Below, one piece after another: positions 22,798 to 33,494 of a stretch of 64,000 nt of DNA. The first letter of the stretch is position 1; every line of letters begins with the position of its first letter. Position numbers and translations under genes: made by a program. The notes under the pieces were generated by a model, which was given only the letters and a program-made list of their open reading frames with translations, was not told where the DNA came from and made no database searches. This DNA is from Acephala macrosclerotiorum (Eukaryota; Ascomycota; Leotiomycetes; Helotiales; Mollisiaceae): the NCBI GenBank assembly GCA_014904845.1, contig MU119212.1, positions 534,263 to 598,262 on the forward strand, given 5' to 3'.

Positions 22798-25459
22798 TCA
22801 GACATTGTCATCCTCGTCTTGGTCTAATGGCTTATATTGTCCACTCTTTCCGCTCCTGACGCTTCCTTCGTCTCCTTTGTTTTTCTTCACCATGCGAGAT
22901 ATCCAGCCTCCAACTCCTTCGGACGTCGAATCATCATCTCCATATTGGGGCTTACCATTTTGGATGTTGACATGCGGTGGTTCGATGTCCAGACCTGGGA
23001 TGGCGTTGGAAGGACCAAGGCGACCACTGCCCATCTGTCCAATAATCCCTCGTCGAAGGTCCATTGATGGAACTGGTGAGCCGGCCATAAGTGAGCCAGT
23101 CTCGGCCTGAGTTGCTGGTGTTGGCATTGCAGTTGTGGCATCGCCGAAGAGCGCATCCATATCCTCCAATCTTACACCCGCGGTTTCGGGATAAATGAAA
23201 TATACTGTTAAACAGTAAGTTGGGATGAAAGCAAGATTTGAGAGAAAAGCTTACCAACTACAAAACTCGTGGCACAGAAAAACGCGTGCACCAGATAAAG
23301 ACGCCATTTGATCCATTCTTGTAACACAGGTGTCATTTCTCCAACAAGCCAGTTGAAAGCCCAATTGGTCGCTGTCGACAAACTGGCGCCTTTTGACCGA
23401 ATGCTAAGAGGTAAGATCTCAGGCGGGTAGAGCCATGGAATGGGTCCCCAACTGTATCCGAAGGCGGCGTTGTATATCATAACGAAGATGACGACGAGTG
23501 TTGGCGTCATTTTGATGTCAAGATATAGGAAGTAAGATATTAGTGACAATGAAATAACCATGGCAATGGCGCCGCTAAGGAGAATGAGGCGGCGGCCCCA
23601 TTTGTCAACAAGATACCACGGCGGGACTGAAGACATAAGATACGTTATAGCGTTGATTCCGGTCATAAGAATTGCTGATCGGCCGACCCAGCCAGCAGAT
23701 TCGAACACATAAGGCGCGTAGTAAGATATGACGTTAATTCCGTTGAGTTGGGCGAACGCTTGGGCGGACATGGCAATGAAGACTCGAGTGCGGTACCGGC
23801 GGAACATGTCTTTGTAGGACTTCTCGCCTTCTTGCCTTTGCAAGAGGACGTCCATTTTAATTTCACGATACTCGTCACGGGCTTTGGCATTGTGAATATC
23901 ACCACCTCCATAGAGGTTAGCTATCACAACAATACCTTCTTCGTCATGGTCATTATCTAAGAGCCACCTGTTTTATCAGCATTTCAAGATTGAGGCTAGT
24001 GGCGGGAAGCATACCTGGGTGATTCGACAATAACCAAACTCCCAAAGCCCAACAGAGCTCCCATTACGCATTGCATCAACAACGGCAATCTCCACGAATA
24101 GTTGCTGTTGATATAACTGCAGAAATAGTCCACCCAGACAGAGGTAGCATATCCTGTGATGTTTCCAGTAAATTCGATACAAGCCAACTTGCCTCGATTG
24201 TGTGGAGGTGATATCTCGGACTGATAGACAGGAACAATTGTCGATAGCATTCCAACTCCGATACCTGCAATGACTCTGCCCAGCAACATCATTGGCATAC
24301 CAGTCGCGAAGGTCTGCAGCGCACCTCCTACGAAGAATATGCCAGAACCATAGAATATCGTCCTCCGTCGGCCGATCATATCACCTACTCTTCCTACAAC
24401 TAGCGATGCAAAAAAGGCTCCAACCTCGAGAATGGCAACCATTGTCCCAACTTCGGCTCGAGTAGGTTGGTTGAAATAGTCTTTGAAGAACGGACCCCTG
24501 ACACGCAGTTAGAGTCATTCCTGTAACTTGGCAATGATCTTACGTGATAATGCCCGACATAACACCTTGATCATAGCCAAACAGGAAAACGCCTAAGGAG
24601 ACGAATACACTGGTAAAGTATCTATAAATCCATCAGCAATCTGCCGGATTGTATCCGTTACAGTGTGCCTACACTAGGGCCTTGCCTGTAAGGCCATGCA
24701 TCTGCCTTTCTCCTCCCGACATGATGGCAGCCAGGATATGCTCTGCTCGTGTGATGTACCGCGGAGCAGGCTTAGGTATCTCGATATCCTCTTTAACGAG
24801 TCCACGATGATATTCTTTTGGTTCAACGTCGTCTGCTTCTTCTTGATATCGGACCCTCTTATGCCGAGTTGCCCGTCTCGAGGAGCCACCAAACACTTCT
24901 TCCTCAAGGGATGCTCGGAGCTTGATGTTTAGAGGATCCTCGGCGTCTAATTGCTCTGCGAGATCGCCAGTATCGCTCCACGAGAAGTCTGAGCCAGGCG
25001 AGGAGGACCTAGAGAGGGATGACCGGCGGTCCTGCTTTTCGTTGGACGTGCCCAGCAGAGCAGCTGAGTCGGAATTGGATGCCTGTGTCGGTAAGGTTCG
25101 TAAGGGTATATTCGCAGGCCGACGATGAGACTTTGAGGAAGAAATATTGATAGCGGTGGACTGTGAAGCAGCAGTCCTCTCTGCGTTGGGAAATTTGGAG
25201 AAGCTGGAGTCAAGGTGGGCGAACGATTCGTCAAGGGTCGATCGATATCGGAACCTGATTCATCAAGCTAACTGCTGCCCGAAGAAAGTTCAAAGGAGAA
25301 AAGCGGATACAACGCATGCATGAAGGGTGCGCGTGAAAGGTATCACATGTGGCATAGGAATGACGATAGAGGCGGATTGGAAGCGAAACCAGATACAGAG
25401 TTGTAGAGAGGAAAGGGTAATGTTGCATCTGGATGTTGTCCTGCCGGGTCCTTCGTCAT
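22798..25459 (-). CDS. MFS sugar transporter family protein with unusually long N-terminal extension
   Basis: Six exons on the minus strand: 25459-25347, 25254-24673, 24621-24544, 24497-24015, 23967-23255 and 23204-22798 (791 aa). The first join (donor GTGATA) is the least certain; the others are clear. The transporter core starts near residue 232 (VYFTSVFVSLGVFLFGYDQG). It shows GRRR after helix 2, VESPRW after helix 6, QLNGINVISYYAPYVF in helix 7, WGPIPWLYPPEI in helix 10 and PETAGVRLEDMD at the end, all Sugar_tr family marks. It acts at the plasma membrane or an internal membrane; the substrate is unknown. About 230 residues of Ser-rich, charged sequence precede the core and about 130 follow it, much longer than ordinary hexose transporters (roughly 520-560 aa) and reminiscent of regulatory or sensing transporters. 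Confidence 0.88.
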
Positions 25460-27693
25460 CGCTGGTGCCAGTGGTGGTTTGCTCAGGTGAAGCTTACAGG
25501 CACGTGATGAGACACTCCCCTTTTCTCCCAATAAGAATTAGCTTCAGCAGCACAGTTCTCCATTGATGATCGCAGTTGGGAACACAACTCTCTCGGATTG
25601 CGTATGTTTTGAGCCCCAGGTATCTTTACCGCAAGACTTCAAGAAGCTGCCTCGGCGCGTATTGAAAGTGCAGCTGTGCTTGTCACGTTAAATTATGAAA
25701 CAAGGCGCCTGGCGAGTTACCAGAAACAGCGTCAGCAGGGTAGAAGTCATGTTTGGGTGGGGTAGGTTGTCACTGGTGTTGAACAATATATACCCTCAAA
25801 ATCCATATCTCTTTTCAAAGACATCTCACTTGTGGTGCATTCTGAGTCTGGTGAAAATATAGTCCTTTCATTCTACGAAGTCGTTGAAGTCACGAAGGCA
25901 GAGTTGCTGTGGCAGAAGAAGCAGAAGAGAACATTTGATTGTCCTGGCCAGCGAAGAATTTCACACAAAGCTTGTTTTCCGTTCTGATATTTCCCTTGGA
26001 TCAGCCGTCTGGACTTTGACAGAATCTATCAAAAAGAACCTCCTGAGAAGCAATACCAATATCTCAAGTCGATTCAAGACCTCTCCCCGGCACAGATATA
26101 CAACGAAACTTCCTTTCCTCCGTCTAGTAATGTGAGCAGATTTCATCGTTGCTAGGAACAACAATTTCATGCCTATTCTCTCAAGTCTGGTGATTTCCGA
26201 ATTTTAGACGTTGCATTTCCTCTTTCCCATGTATAAAGCAGATCATGTGAGGTGTAATATCAGCCTGTTTGGAGGCGTGCCATTTCGACCGCCACATCAC
26301 CTCACTCTCTCCATATGCATGAAGTATTTTTGTAGCGATTTGAACTATCGCGGGTAGGCGCATCCCACAGTACTCGCGTCCCAAGAACTCTCTTTTTCCC
26401 AGTTGCATCGCCCTCTTTTGGGTTGTCCAGTCGTTCTAGAACACTTACCCTTATCCTTGTATACCTCGTATTGTCAAGGATACCTGCTTGAAGGAGCCAT
26501 ACAGAGTTCAGGAACCGAGAGAGAACACCAATATGCATTGCGTCTCGAGAAAATACTCACGATAGGGCACGAGTGGTCTATCCGAATGACCTGAAGCTCT
26601 TGACCTGCTTCGAGCCTTCGCAAGACCAAAAGTGGCGGCTCCTCTGGCGAAACACGCTGACGAAGATCGTACCAATATATTGAGGATATTCTTCCCCTCT
26701 CCTCCTTCTTTCCGTCCAGGGTGATCCGTGTCTTCATATATAGACTCATGCTGCATTGAGCGCAGAGTCTCCCAATCTCGTCGTCATTTTATCATCCCCT
26801 CCCGCAATGACGGATTCAGGCAATCCTTGCGTGACGGTCCTTTTGGTGGAGTGGAAGATCTGTATGCACGAGATCCGAAGAATCTGGGATCAAGTCGTGG
26901 CGCTTGCATAACCTCAAACACCAAGGCTGTGTAATAATAATAGCAAACTGCTGGTAACGAGGAGGTCGCCTCGCAGAAACACGATGTTTGTGGTCGAGGT
27001 TACGGTCGAGGCCGAGATTCACTGTTCGAAGCTGCGCAGTATTTTCCCCTCCAGTCGGAGCATAAATAAAAGAAATCATACCGTCCGGCATGAAGCGCTT
27101 CCCCCAAACCATGCCATGATATACCTGTACCTAGGATCAACGGACCTGTCCAACCCTGTTTCTTGGTTCATTTCGGGCAATACCAGGGGTCAAATAATAT
27201 GAGCCACAGCAGTTGGTCGGCATGAAAACTCATTACACTACAGGTGAAATCAACCATTTCGCTCTCTCTTGACAACGCACCCGCACACAAACGTCTATCG
27301 TAAATTTACCTCCCATCATCATCATCGTCGTCGTCGTCACATCGCAGAACTCTCCGCAAAAATAGAAACAGCCTGTCAACATCAATCGCACCAGTTCAGC
27401 ACCTTAAATCGATTAGTGCGTCGACTTGAGCGTTCCTGGAAGGCTGGAAGGGGCGAATTTGGGGCTAGCGATAGGAGTGGCTGGAGCTGTTTAGGAAAGA
27501 AACAGGTAATTTTGCCTCAGGTTCGACTCGATCGCAATCACTCCTCACTTCACCTTCAATACGAATTCCATTGCTCGCTGCTGTCGTCGCCTCGAGTGGC
27601 GGTCAGCTAGAATTGGGTTTTGCGACAAATATTTCGAAGACCAGACGGACTCGATCGACAGTGCAGCTCCATCAGCGCAGCCACACGGGCAAG
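25460..27693. other. Long divergent intergenic region, MFS gene / Chs7-like gene
   Basis: About 2.23 kb without a gene I can support. Two minus-strand frames (27112-26816 and 26749-26474) read somewhat like coding sequence and could be exons of an unrecognised gene, but I found no convincing splice path. The right third is C/A-rich and probably the 5' UTR of the Chs7-like gene. It contains a trinucleotide run at 27313-27339. Confidence 0.45.
27313..27339. repeat. Trinucleotide run (CAT)n then (CGT)n
   Basis: Four CAT-type units are followed by four CGT-type units in the presumed 5' UTR of the Chs7-like gene. It is a simple microsatellite. Confidence 0.85.
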
Positions 27694-28799
27694 ATGGGCT
27701 CAACGCAATTCGGGAACTTCAGAAATTTCTGTTTAGACTCAACTCTTCCTATCTGCAATGTAGGGGATGCTTCTCCTCGAGATCGGAGTCTAGTGCTAAT
27801 TGGACCCTCTTCAGATCTTCCCTGGATTCAGCTACGCGAATGCAACGAATTACGCAGCAGGAGGATGCCAGCTCACAGGAATACCCCTCAGTAATGGAAG
27901 ACACTTGGGCAATTTGGGTTCGTGGAATAAGTCAACAATGCTGAGCCGATGCTGACGAGGGGTAGGGTCGATATTACTCTGTGGAATCGCGATTGTCGTC
28001 TCGGCGTTCCTTCTATGGCGATCAGAGCAGAAGCAAGCAGCAGTGGGACGGAGGTAGGTCGAAATTGAGTCATTATTGGAAAAGTCAATCGCTGACTGGT
28101 TCTACGCAGGGAAATGCAAGTCTTCCTCGTCGGCTACATCCTCGTTGAGATCTGCGAAATCTTCACAGTTGGAAAGTTTCCGTTAAGCAACACGGTCCGA
28201 ATTGTATGTGGCTCCGAAGCCGAAGATGGGACGAAGACTAACTCAAGCTGCAGGCATTTACGGGAATACATCTGGGCTTCATCGTTGCGACTTTATGGAT
28301 TTTAATGCTCAATGCGGTGGTGGGATATCAATTGCTCGACGATGGAACACCAATCTCGGTTGGTCTCATGGTTGGATCTGCGGTAGCAATCTTCATCGGA
28401 ACTGGGTACATTACGCTCGATACGGGTTATAGTTGGACCGGACATTTCGACAGCAGCTTGTCTGGCAACAACAGGAATATCGCACTATATGTGCTCTACC
28501 AGCTTGCGCCTCTGGTCTTCCTATTCGCCTTTTTCGTCCTCGAAACGGCATTGGTCATCCGAGTCCTAGGAGAGCGCAAACCCATGATCTACCTCGCATC
28601 CGCCGCGTTACTCTTCGCCATCGGTCAGATCTTCAACTACGTGGTCAGCGTTCACATCTGCCACGGTACAAATGGCAAAATCGACGGAGCACTCTTCGAA
28701 ACTCTCTTCACCCTACTTTCCGTTGTCATGATCTGGGTATTCTGGTCAAGCATCACAGAAGATGATTGGCCAATGCCTGTCAACAATACATACTCATGA
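27694..28799 (+). CDS. Chs7-family protein (chitin synthase export chaperone-like)
   Basis: Exons 27694-27759, 27815-27917, 27966-28053, 28110-28203 and 28254-28799 give 298 aa. Chs7 is a polytopic ER protein needed for exit of class IV chitin synthase from the ER. Features fitting the family are the N-terminal FGNFRNFCLDSTLPICN (compare FG..C....LPLC in Chs7), about seven hydrophobic segments, a QLLDDGTPISV motif (family: EDGT-P-x-S), and a C-terminal SVVMIWVFWSSITEDDW (family: D-SITKED). The luminal part after exon 1 (NATNYAAGGCQL) departs from canonical Chs7, so this is more likely a paralogue than the housekeeping copy. The Chs7-like start MGSTQFG supports the chosen ATG. Confidence 0.78.
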
Positions 28800-29998
28800 C
28801 CGAAATAACGGATGCAAGCATGGGAATCGGAGTTTGGGAGGTCATTTTATTACGAGCATCATACGTCCTTAGACGATATTGTTTAAATTACAAGCGCAGT
28901 GCATTTTTTGCTAGGAAGGAAGGAATTAAGGCATAAGGGAGGGGATGTATTGAGGCTATGGGGAATATGCGTTGCAAATACTTCCTAAGGGGAAGTAATA
29001 CAAGCGGCTTGTGGAAGAGTCTGCTTCTAGAGATGACTCATCGGGTTTGGCATCTTTGATGTGGAACGTGGTGATGAGCTGTATATGATTTTTGATGTTA
29101 TTAGTATACCCATATGTAGCGAATAATGGAAACGCAAGGAATACCCAAAGATATCTTCTGTGCATTGATCTTGGAGCATTGAATATAGGAATCAGGTTCG
29201 AGCCCAGAATGGCGAATGTTGGTGCAGAATGTCGTTTGAGGAGACATGACTTAGGTGGCGAGGCAGTGTCTCAAGTCTCTCGACAATTCACAACAAATCT
29301 ACATTTCAATGCCCAAGTCGACTTCAACCACCGACTCCCTTTCAAAATCTGGAACTAAGTACCGAGATTCAGGTTCTGGAAATAAAGGTGATTAAGAAGA
29401 GTGAAGAGTACTGAAAGGTTTCGAACAACTTGCAACAGGAGTTGCCCAAGCTGAACACAGCAAGCAAGCTTGAGAATTTTGTTTTCAACTGTTAGCCACG
29501 AACAATGTGTCTTAAACATGTTCTCCTTTGCAAGTAGTTCACAGCTTTAGCTTCAAGCCCTCTCCGTATGAGTCTCTTGTGTTGAGGAGGTAAGAGTACG
29601 AACTCTGAGAATTGTCTTGAGGCCCCGACAGAAGGATATTGGTCCGAACTTTATGTATCGAGACTTTGTCTCTGAAATGCGACATGAAAAGAATCTAGGA
29701 AGTCTGGACAGCTGACATCGGCACCCCACAACCCCTAGGATATCGAAAAACACTGCAGGCGAGAAGCAAGATATAAAATTCTCTCAAACGCTATTCATGA
29801 ACTAATCTGATACCACCTTTTGCAACGCTAATGAGACTATCATCCGTGAACGCCGCCCTGTCATCCTTTAATGGTGGTAATACTTCTAAATTCCAGACTC
29901 CGCGCTATGCAAAGACGGGCAACCCCTGCAATTTCCTGGTGAACAAGTAGGAACAATCCCAAGCTTAGATTTGCCATGCTAAGGAACCCCTCCCCAAG
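28800..29998. other. Convergent intergenic region without recognisable gene
   Basis: About 1.2 kb between the 3' ends of the Chs7-like and DCAF4-like genes. A sequence GGTTCGAGCCC at about 29194-29204 resembles a tRNA B box, but no A box or cloverleaf fits around it. Nothing else was seen. Confidence 0.5.
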
Positions 29999-31855
29999 TC
30001 AGCCCCTGCTGCCACGCCCAACGGAATGACTAGGTGGTGCCTCTACTTGTGCATTCCGAAATCTTAAGAAATCGTCATCGGGGTCCCTCGTGAGCTCCTC
30101 GGCAGGGTGACCTAGCACTGCGTCTCGGTCTCTGTTGTAACCGGAAGCCAGTTCTTCATCTCGGAATGCGTGACGAGTGATAGCGCCGCGTCGAGTCGCT
30201 ACATAGAGACTCTTCATCGTTCCCGGCACGTCCCTCACGAGCTTTAGGCAATTTGGCGTAAATTGGGGTAAGTGGTATGACAGACCTAGTCGACGGGAAG
30301 CAAGCACATGTCCGTTGTGTAGTGAGAATATTTGTATAGCAGGGGTAATGACATCCTCTTCCTGTGCAGCAGCAACAAGACCGCTTTCCGTGTCGATGTC
30401 AAATCCTGCAAGAATCGTAGCCTTGTTCTTGTACTCGAGGTACTGGAGGTAAGGTTGAGTAATTGTGCGTGGGACTGAACGACGATCGTCTTGAAATTCT
30501 TTCAGATATCGCAAATCGTACAGACACATGCTGCTCTCCAAGCCCGGAACGATGATACGATACTCATCCACTTGTTTGATATTTGTGATACTGCTTGGAT
30601 GAAAGACCAAAGTATCGTTCGCAAGTACTGGGGCCCGGAAGTCAATACGATTGACCCCACCAGGACGGCCACCGGAGAGCAGAATGGAGGGGTTCAGATT
30701 CGACCCTCCTAGGGATAGGAACTCCAAAGCAAAGACATCTTTCGGATAATGCAGAGATGGGGAGCCTGTATCTTTAAGCCAACCCATACGCCCGTCCTTG
30801 TTATAGGTAAGAATTCCGCTGCTTGTGCCGAAGGCGAACAGGAAGGACGATGTTTCTGGAGCAGCCGTAGAGGACAAAACATCAACATCATGGCCTCTAT
30901 CTGTCCCGGGACCAGAGACCATTGCCGCATAGCCTAATGTTTACTATCAGCAAGATGCATGAATACCGACTCCATGAGTTTGGCGACATAGACATTATAC
31001 GAACCCACCTGATGACAAGCCGCGCCAGACTCCAACACCGCAATTCGTTGAACCTGAGTACCACGTGGCTGCATGAAACTGTCCGTTACATGCGATGGAG
31101 GTCGTTTGCCCAGGATTGTTGAACGTATGATCGACAGGCTGCTCCAACTCTTCGCTACCCCACTCGTTAATCTCTACAAGAGAACTTGATACGCTGCTCA
31201 AATGTGCTGAGGACACCATACATTGTTAGAAGACATTCTATGCCGCTCATACTCTTCGAAATTGCTCATCTAGAACAATGCACAGAGAAATTCGAGGGGA
31301 AAGACACGCGTAGACAGGGTATGGTGTAGCCAAGAAGAGGCAAAGGTAAGAGCCAAATGAGATGTGACTATACCGGAATGTATTTCAACGACAAGTTTTT
31401 CGCTGTTCGGGCAAGGACAAACATTGAAGAAGAGCCCGGCAGTATTTGTATAAGTGCTTCGAAAGGAACTGGGTTTGTAAAAGCCTTCTCTGTGGAGGAA
31501 GCTGCCTGCGAGTATACGGCGTGGTGTTTCCAAATTGGGGCGATGACCGAATTCTCGTTTCATGAGAAACCCGGAGAGGTCTCCTTCTTGAATGGTGAGC
31601 CTTTTAACGCCGCCTCTCATCCTGTCGGCCTTCTTGGCTATTTCCTCCTCGTGTTGATCACGGACTTTGCGCCTCTTCACATTCTCGGAGGAATAGGCTG
31701 AACTTGTAGGTTCTGTGCTCCCTTGTATCTTAAAGTACTTCTTTTTATTATTGTCTGTAATCGCGTTAGCACTCTTGAAAACGAAGCAGTAATGTGTATA
31801 AACCGTAGTAAAATCCTGGGATTTCCCTAATTGGAGGCCGCCTAGGGGGATCCAT
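29999..31855 (-). CDS. DCAF4-like WD40 protein, probable CUL4-DDB1 substrate receptor
   Basis: Exons 31855-31804, 31754-31374, 31206-31009 and 30933-29999 join in phase to 521 aa. The N-terminus has EIPGFYYD and KKKYFKI, the hallmark of DCAF4/WDR21 proteins (PGFYYD...YFKI). A basic helical stretch (KRRKVRDQHEEEIAKKADRM) and a divergent WD40 propeller follow. SSMCLYDLRYLK matches the WDxR-type DDB1-docking motif with Tyr for Trp. Such proteins recruit substrates to the CUL4-DDB1 ubiquitin ligase in the nucleus. The intron 31373-31207 is 167 nt, longer than its neighbours, and might hide a small exon. It is divergent from the ABM-fold gene across 360 bases. Confidence 0.75.
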
Positions 31856-32215
31856 GTGCAACGTCTTGACTTTCGTCACCTTTTTCGTCTGCCTCTGCTG
31901 AGTGATTTATCGGGCACTGGTGATAGCATGGGCATGGTATTCCTAAGAATTCTGTAGGATAGAAAAGCGCGTTTCCGACTACGATCAAGAAGTATCGAGG
32001 TTGAGTGGATCACCAAGGATGCAAAGGTTCGGTCGTTGAGGAAGGAGGTGCCTTGCTAATCTCACGGTGCGGCTTGCTAGCCTCACGACGAAGCTATGAA
32101 GAAGCTACGAACGCCTCCAAAGGGTCCTTTAAAACCTTCAAAGCCCCGCAGCACTGTCTCCTCTTTAAGTACTTCGTCTGCCCACTGCAATTGAGTCAGA
32201 ATATTATCCTTCAGA
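31856..32215. promoter_or_regulatory. Divergent promoter, DCAF4-like / ABM-fold gene
   Basis: 360 bases between two divergent ATGs. A short imperfect duplication (TTGCTA-x-TCACG versus TTGCTA-x-CTCACG) lies near 32053-32095. No defined regulatory site was identified. Confidence 0.45.
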
Positions 32216-32763
32216 ATGGTTTACACGCTCACCGTTCACCTCTATGCAAACGACAAGCCTGATTCCATTGAGCGCATCAAGGCCAAGCTCATCGAGGCAG
32301 CACGAATCTACCGCAAAGACAAGGAGACTATCGATTGTAAATCCCACTCTCTCGAAGAAACACTGCCCCGCCCCTGCTGGCTCTGCTGAAGTCTGCAGCC
32401 CTTCAACTGCAACAAAACGTCTCAATATCCCATCCCGCCGGGGACAAGAAGCTCTTCTCAATTGTCTGAAAGTCTTACTGACTTTAATCTCCCGCTGGAT
32501 AGGGCTGGTCATGCAAGATGTTCATGACCCTAGGGCCTTCTCTATTGTAGAGCGATTCGAAAACGAGAGCGTAATAACCCCTACTGTGCTATCAGTCGCG
32601 CAGAAGCTAACTGAGGACTGTCTTGCAGAGTCAGAAGTACCACCTCGAGAATCCATATTGGAAGACTTTCGATCCCTACGTTGTACCCCTCCTCGATAAG
32701 AAGATGGACCTCCGCAGACACGAAGAATTGGACACTAGCAAGGATGTCGAGGTACCAGTTTAA
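32216..32763 (+). CDS. Small antibiotic-biosynthesis-monooxygenase (ABM) fold protein
   Basis: Three exons, 32216-32336, 32503-32570 and 32629-32763, give 107 aa. The size and pattern fit the dimeric alpha/beta-barrel ABM fold: a first strand (VYTLTVHLYA), a helix (SIERIKAKLIEAARIY), a strand ending TID-W-LVMQDVHDPRAFSIVERFE and a last segment with YHLENPYWKTFDPYV. ABM proteins include quinol-type monooxygenases and many small enzymes of unknown substrate, usually cytosolic. No cofactor is expected. The first intron is 166 nt. The specific reaction is unknown. Confidence 0.75.
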
Positions 32764-33494
32764 AGGGGCATAAAGCGGCTACACGCATAGTATTACGTCC
32801 GGAGAAGGGCTGTTATTTGCATCCGGGACATATATTATAGTTTGGCAAAGCTCCCATGCTCGACAACAATCTTTAAAATGTTGTCGTAGAGATTATTCGA
32901 GAAGTTTACGAGTTACCAACGATCTTTCAAATACAAATTTTACTAGGGATTTTGGCCTGAAGTGAACTCACGAACCTAATGAATCAGTTTCGCAAGGTCT
33001 CTTTACTAGTTTTGCAAATAGAAGAATTTTCCTTGGTAAATACTTAAAGTTATTTCTTTTACATATTAAATTTAATCTTTCGTGATCAGAGTTTAATTTT
33101 AAATACCAAGAATTTAAATATTTTCAATTCTTTAAAATACAAAAAGCTTTTTTTAATTCAAATCTTTTATTAACAAGATTGTATTTTTCGAAGAAAAAAG
33201 ACTGCCTTTTAGAGCATTCCTAATTCGAAATCTCCGTTGCCGTGGTTGAGCAATTGGATTGTAGCCTTAACGCCAAACTTCACTCTAATTGGTCAGCCTC
33301 GTTCAATACTCTAGCGTGTTTAAATCTAAATCGTAGCCCGATCTTCGCCATTTTAGAAACATATACAACGACGAGATTTTTGACCACCCCTCACTAAATT
33401 ATTCCAACTCGCTGCAGAAAAGTCATTGGGTTTCAAGTAATAATGCGACAAACCTCACTTAGTGCTTAAGAGCTTAAAGTCATAGAATTAAGTT
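32764..33494. other. AT-rich intergenic region before the large WD40 gene
   Basis: 731 bases. About 32880-33230 is clearly AT-rich with A and T runs. Its cytosines occur in mixed contexts (CT, CA, CC), unlike the right-end block, so I read it as ordinary AT-rich spacer or an old remnant. No gene was seen. Confidence 0.5.

Noticed and set aside
26474..27112. Two minus-strand frames that read partly like protein
   Set aside because: No consistent splice path, start or recognised domain. Mentioned in the intergenic entry only.
29160..29240. tRNA-like B box GGTTCGAGCCC
   Set aside because: No matching A box upstream at the right distance and no cloverleaf or acceptor stem could be drawn.
32880..33230. 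AT-rich patch as a second RIP block
   Set aside because: Cytosines remain in CT, CA and CC contexts and the AT content is moderate, so the signature differs from the right-end block.
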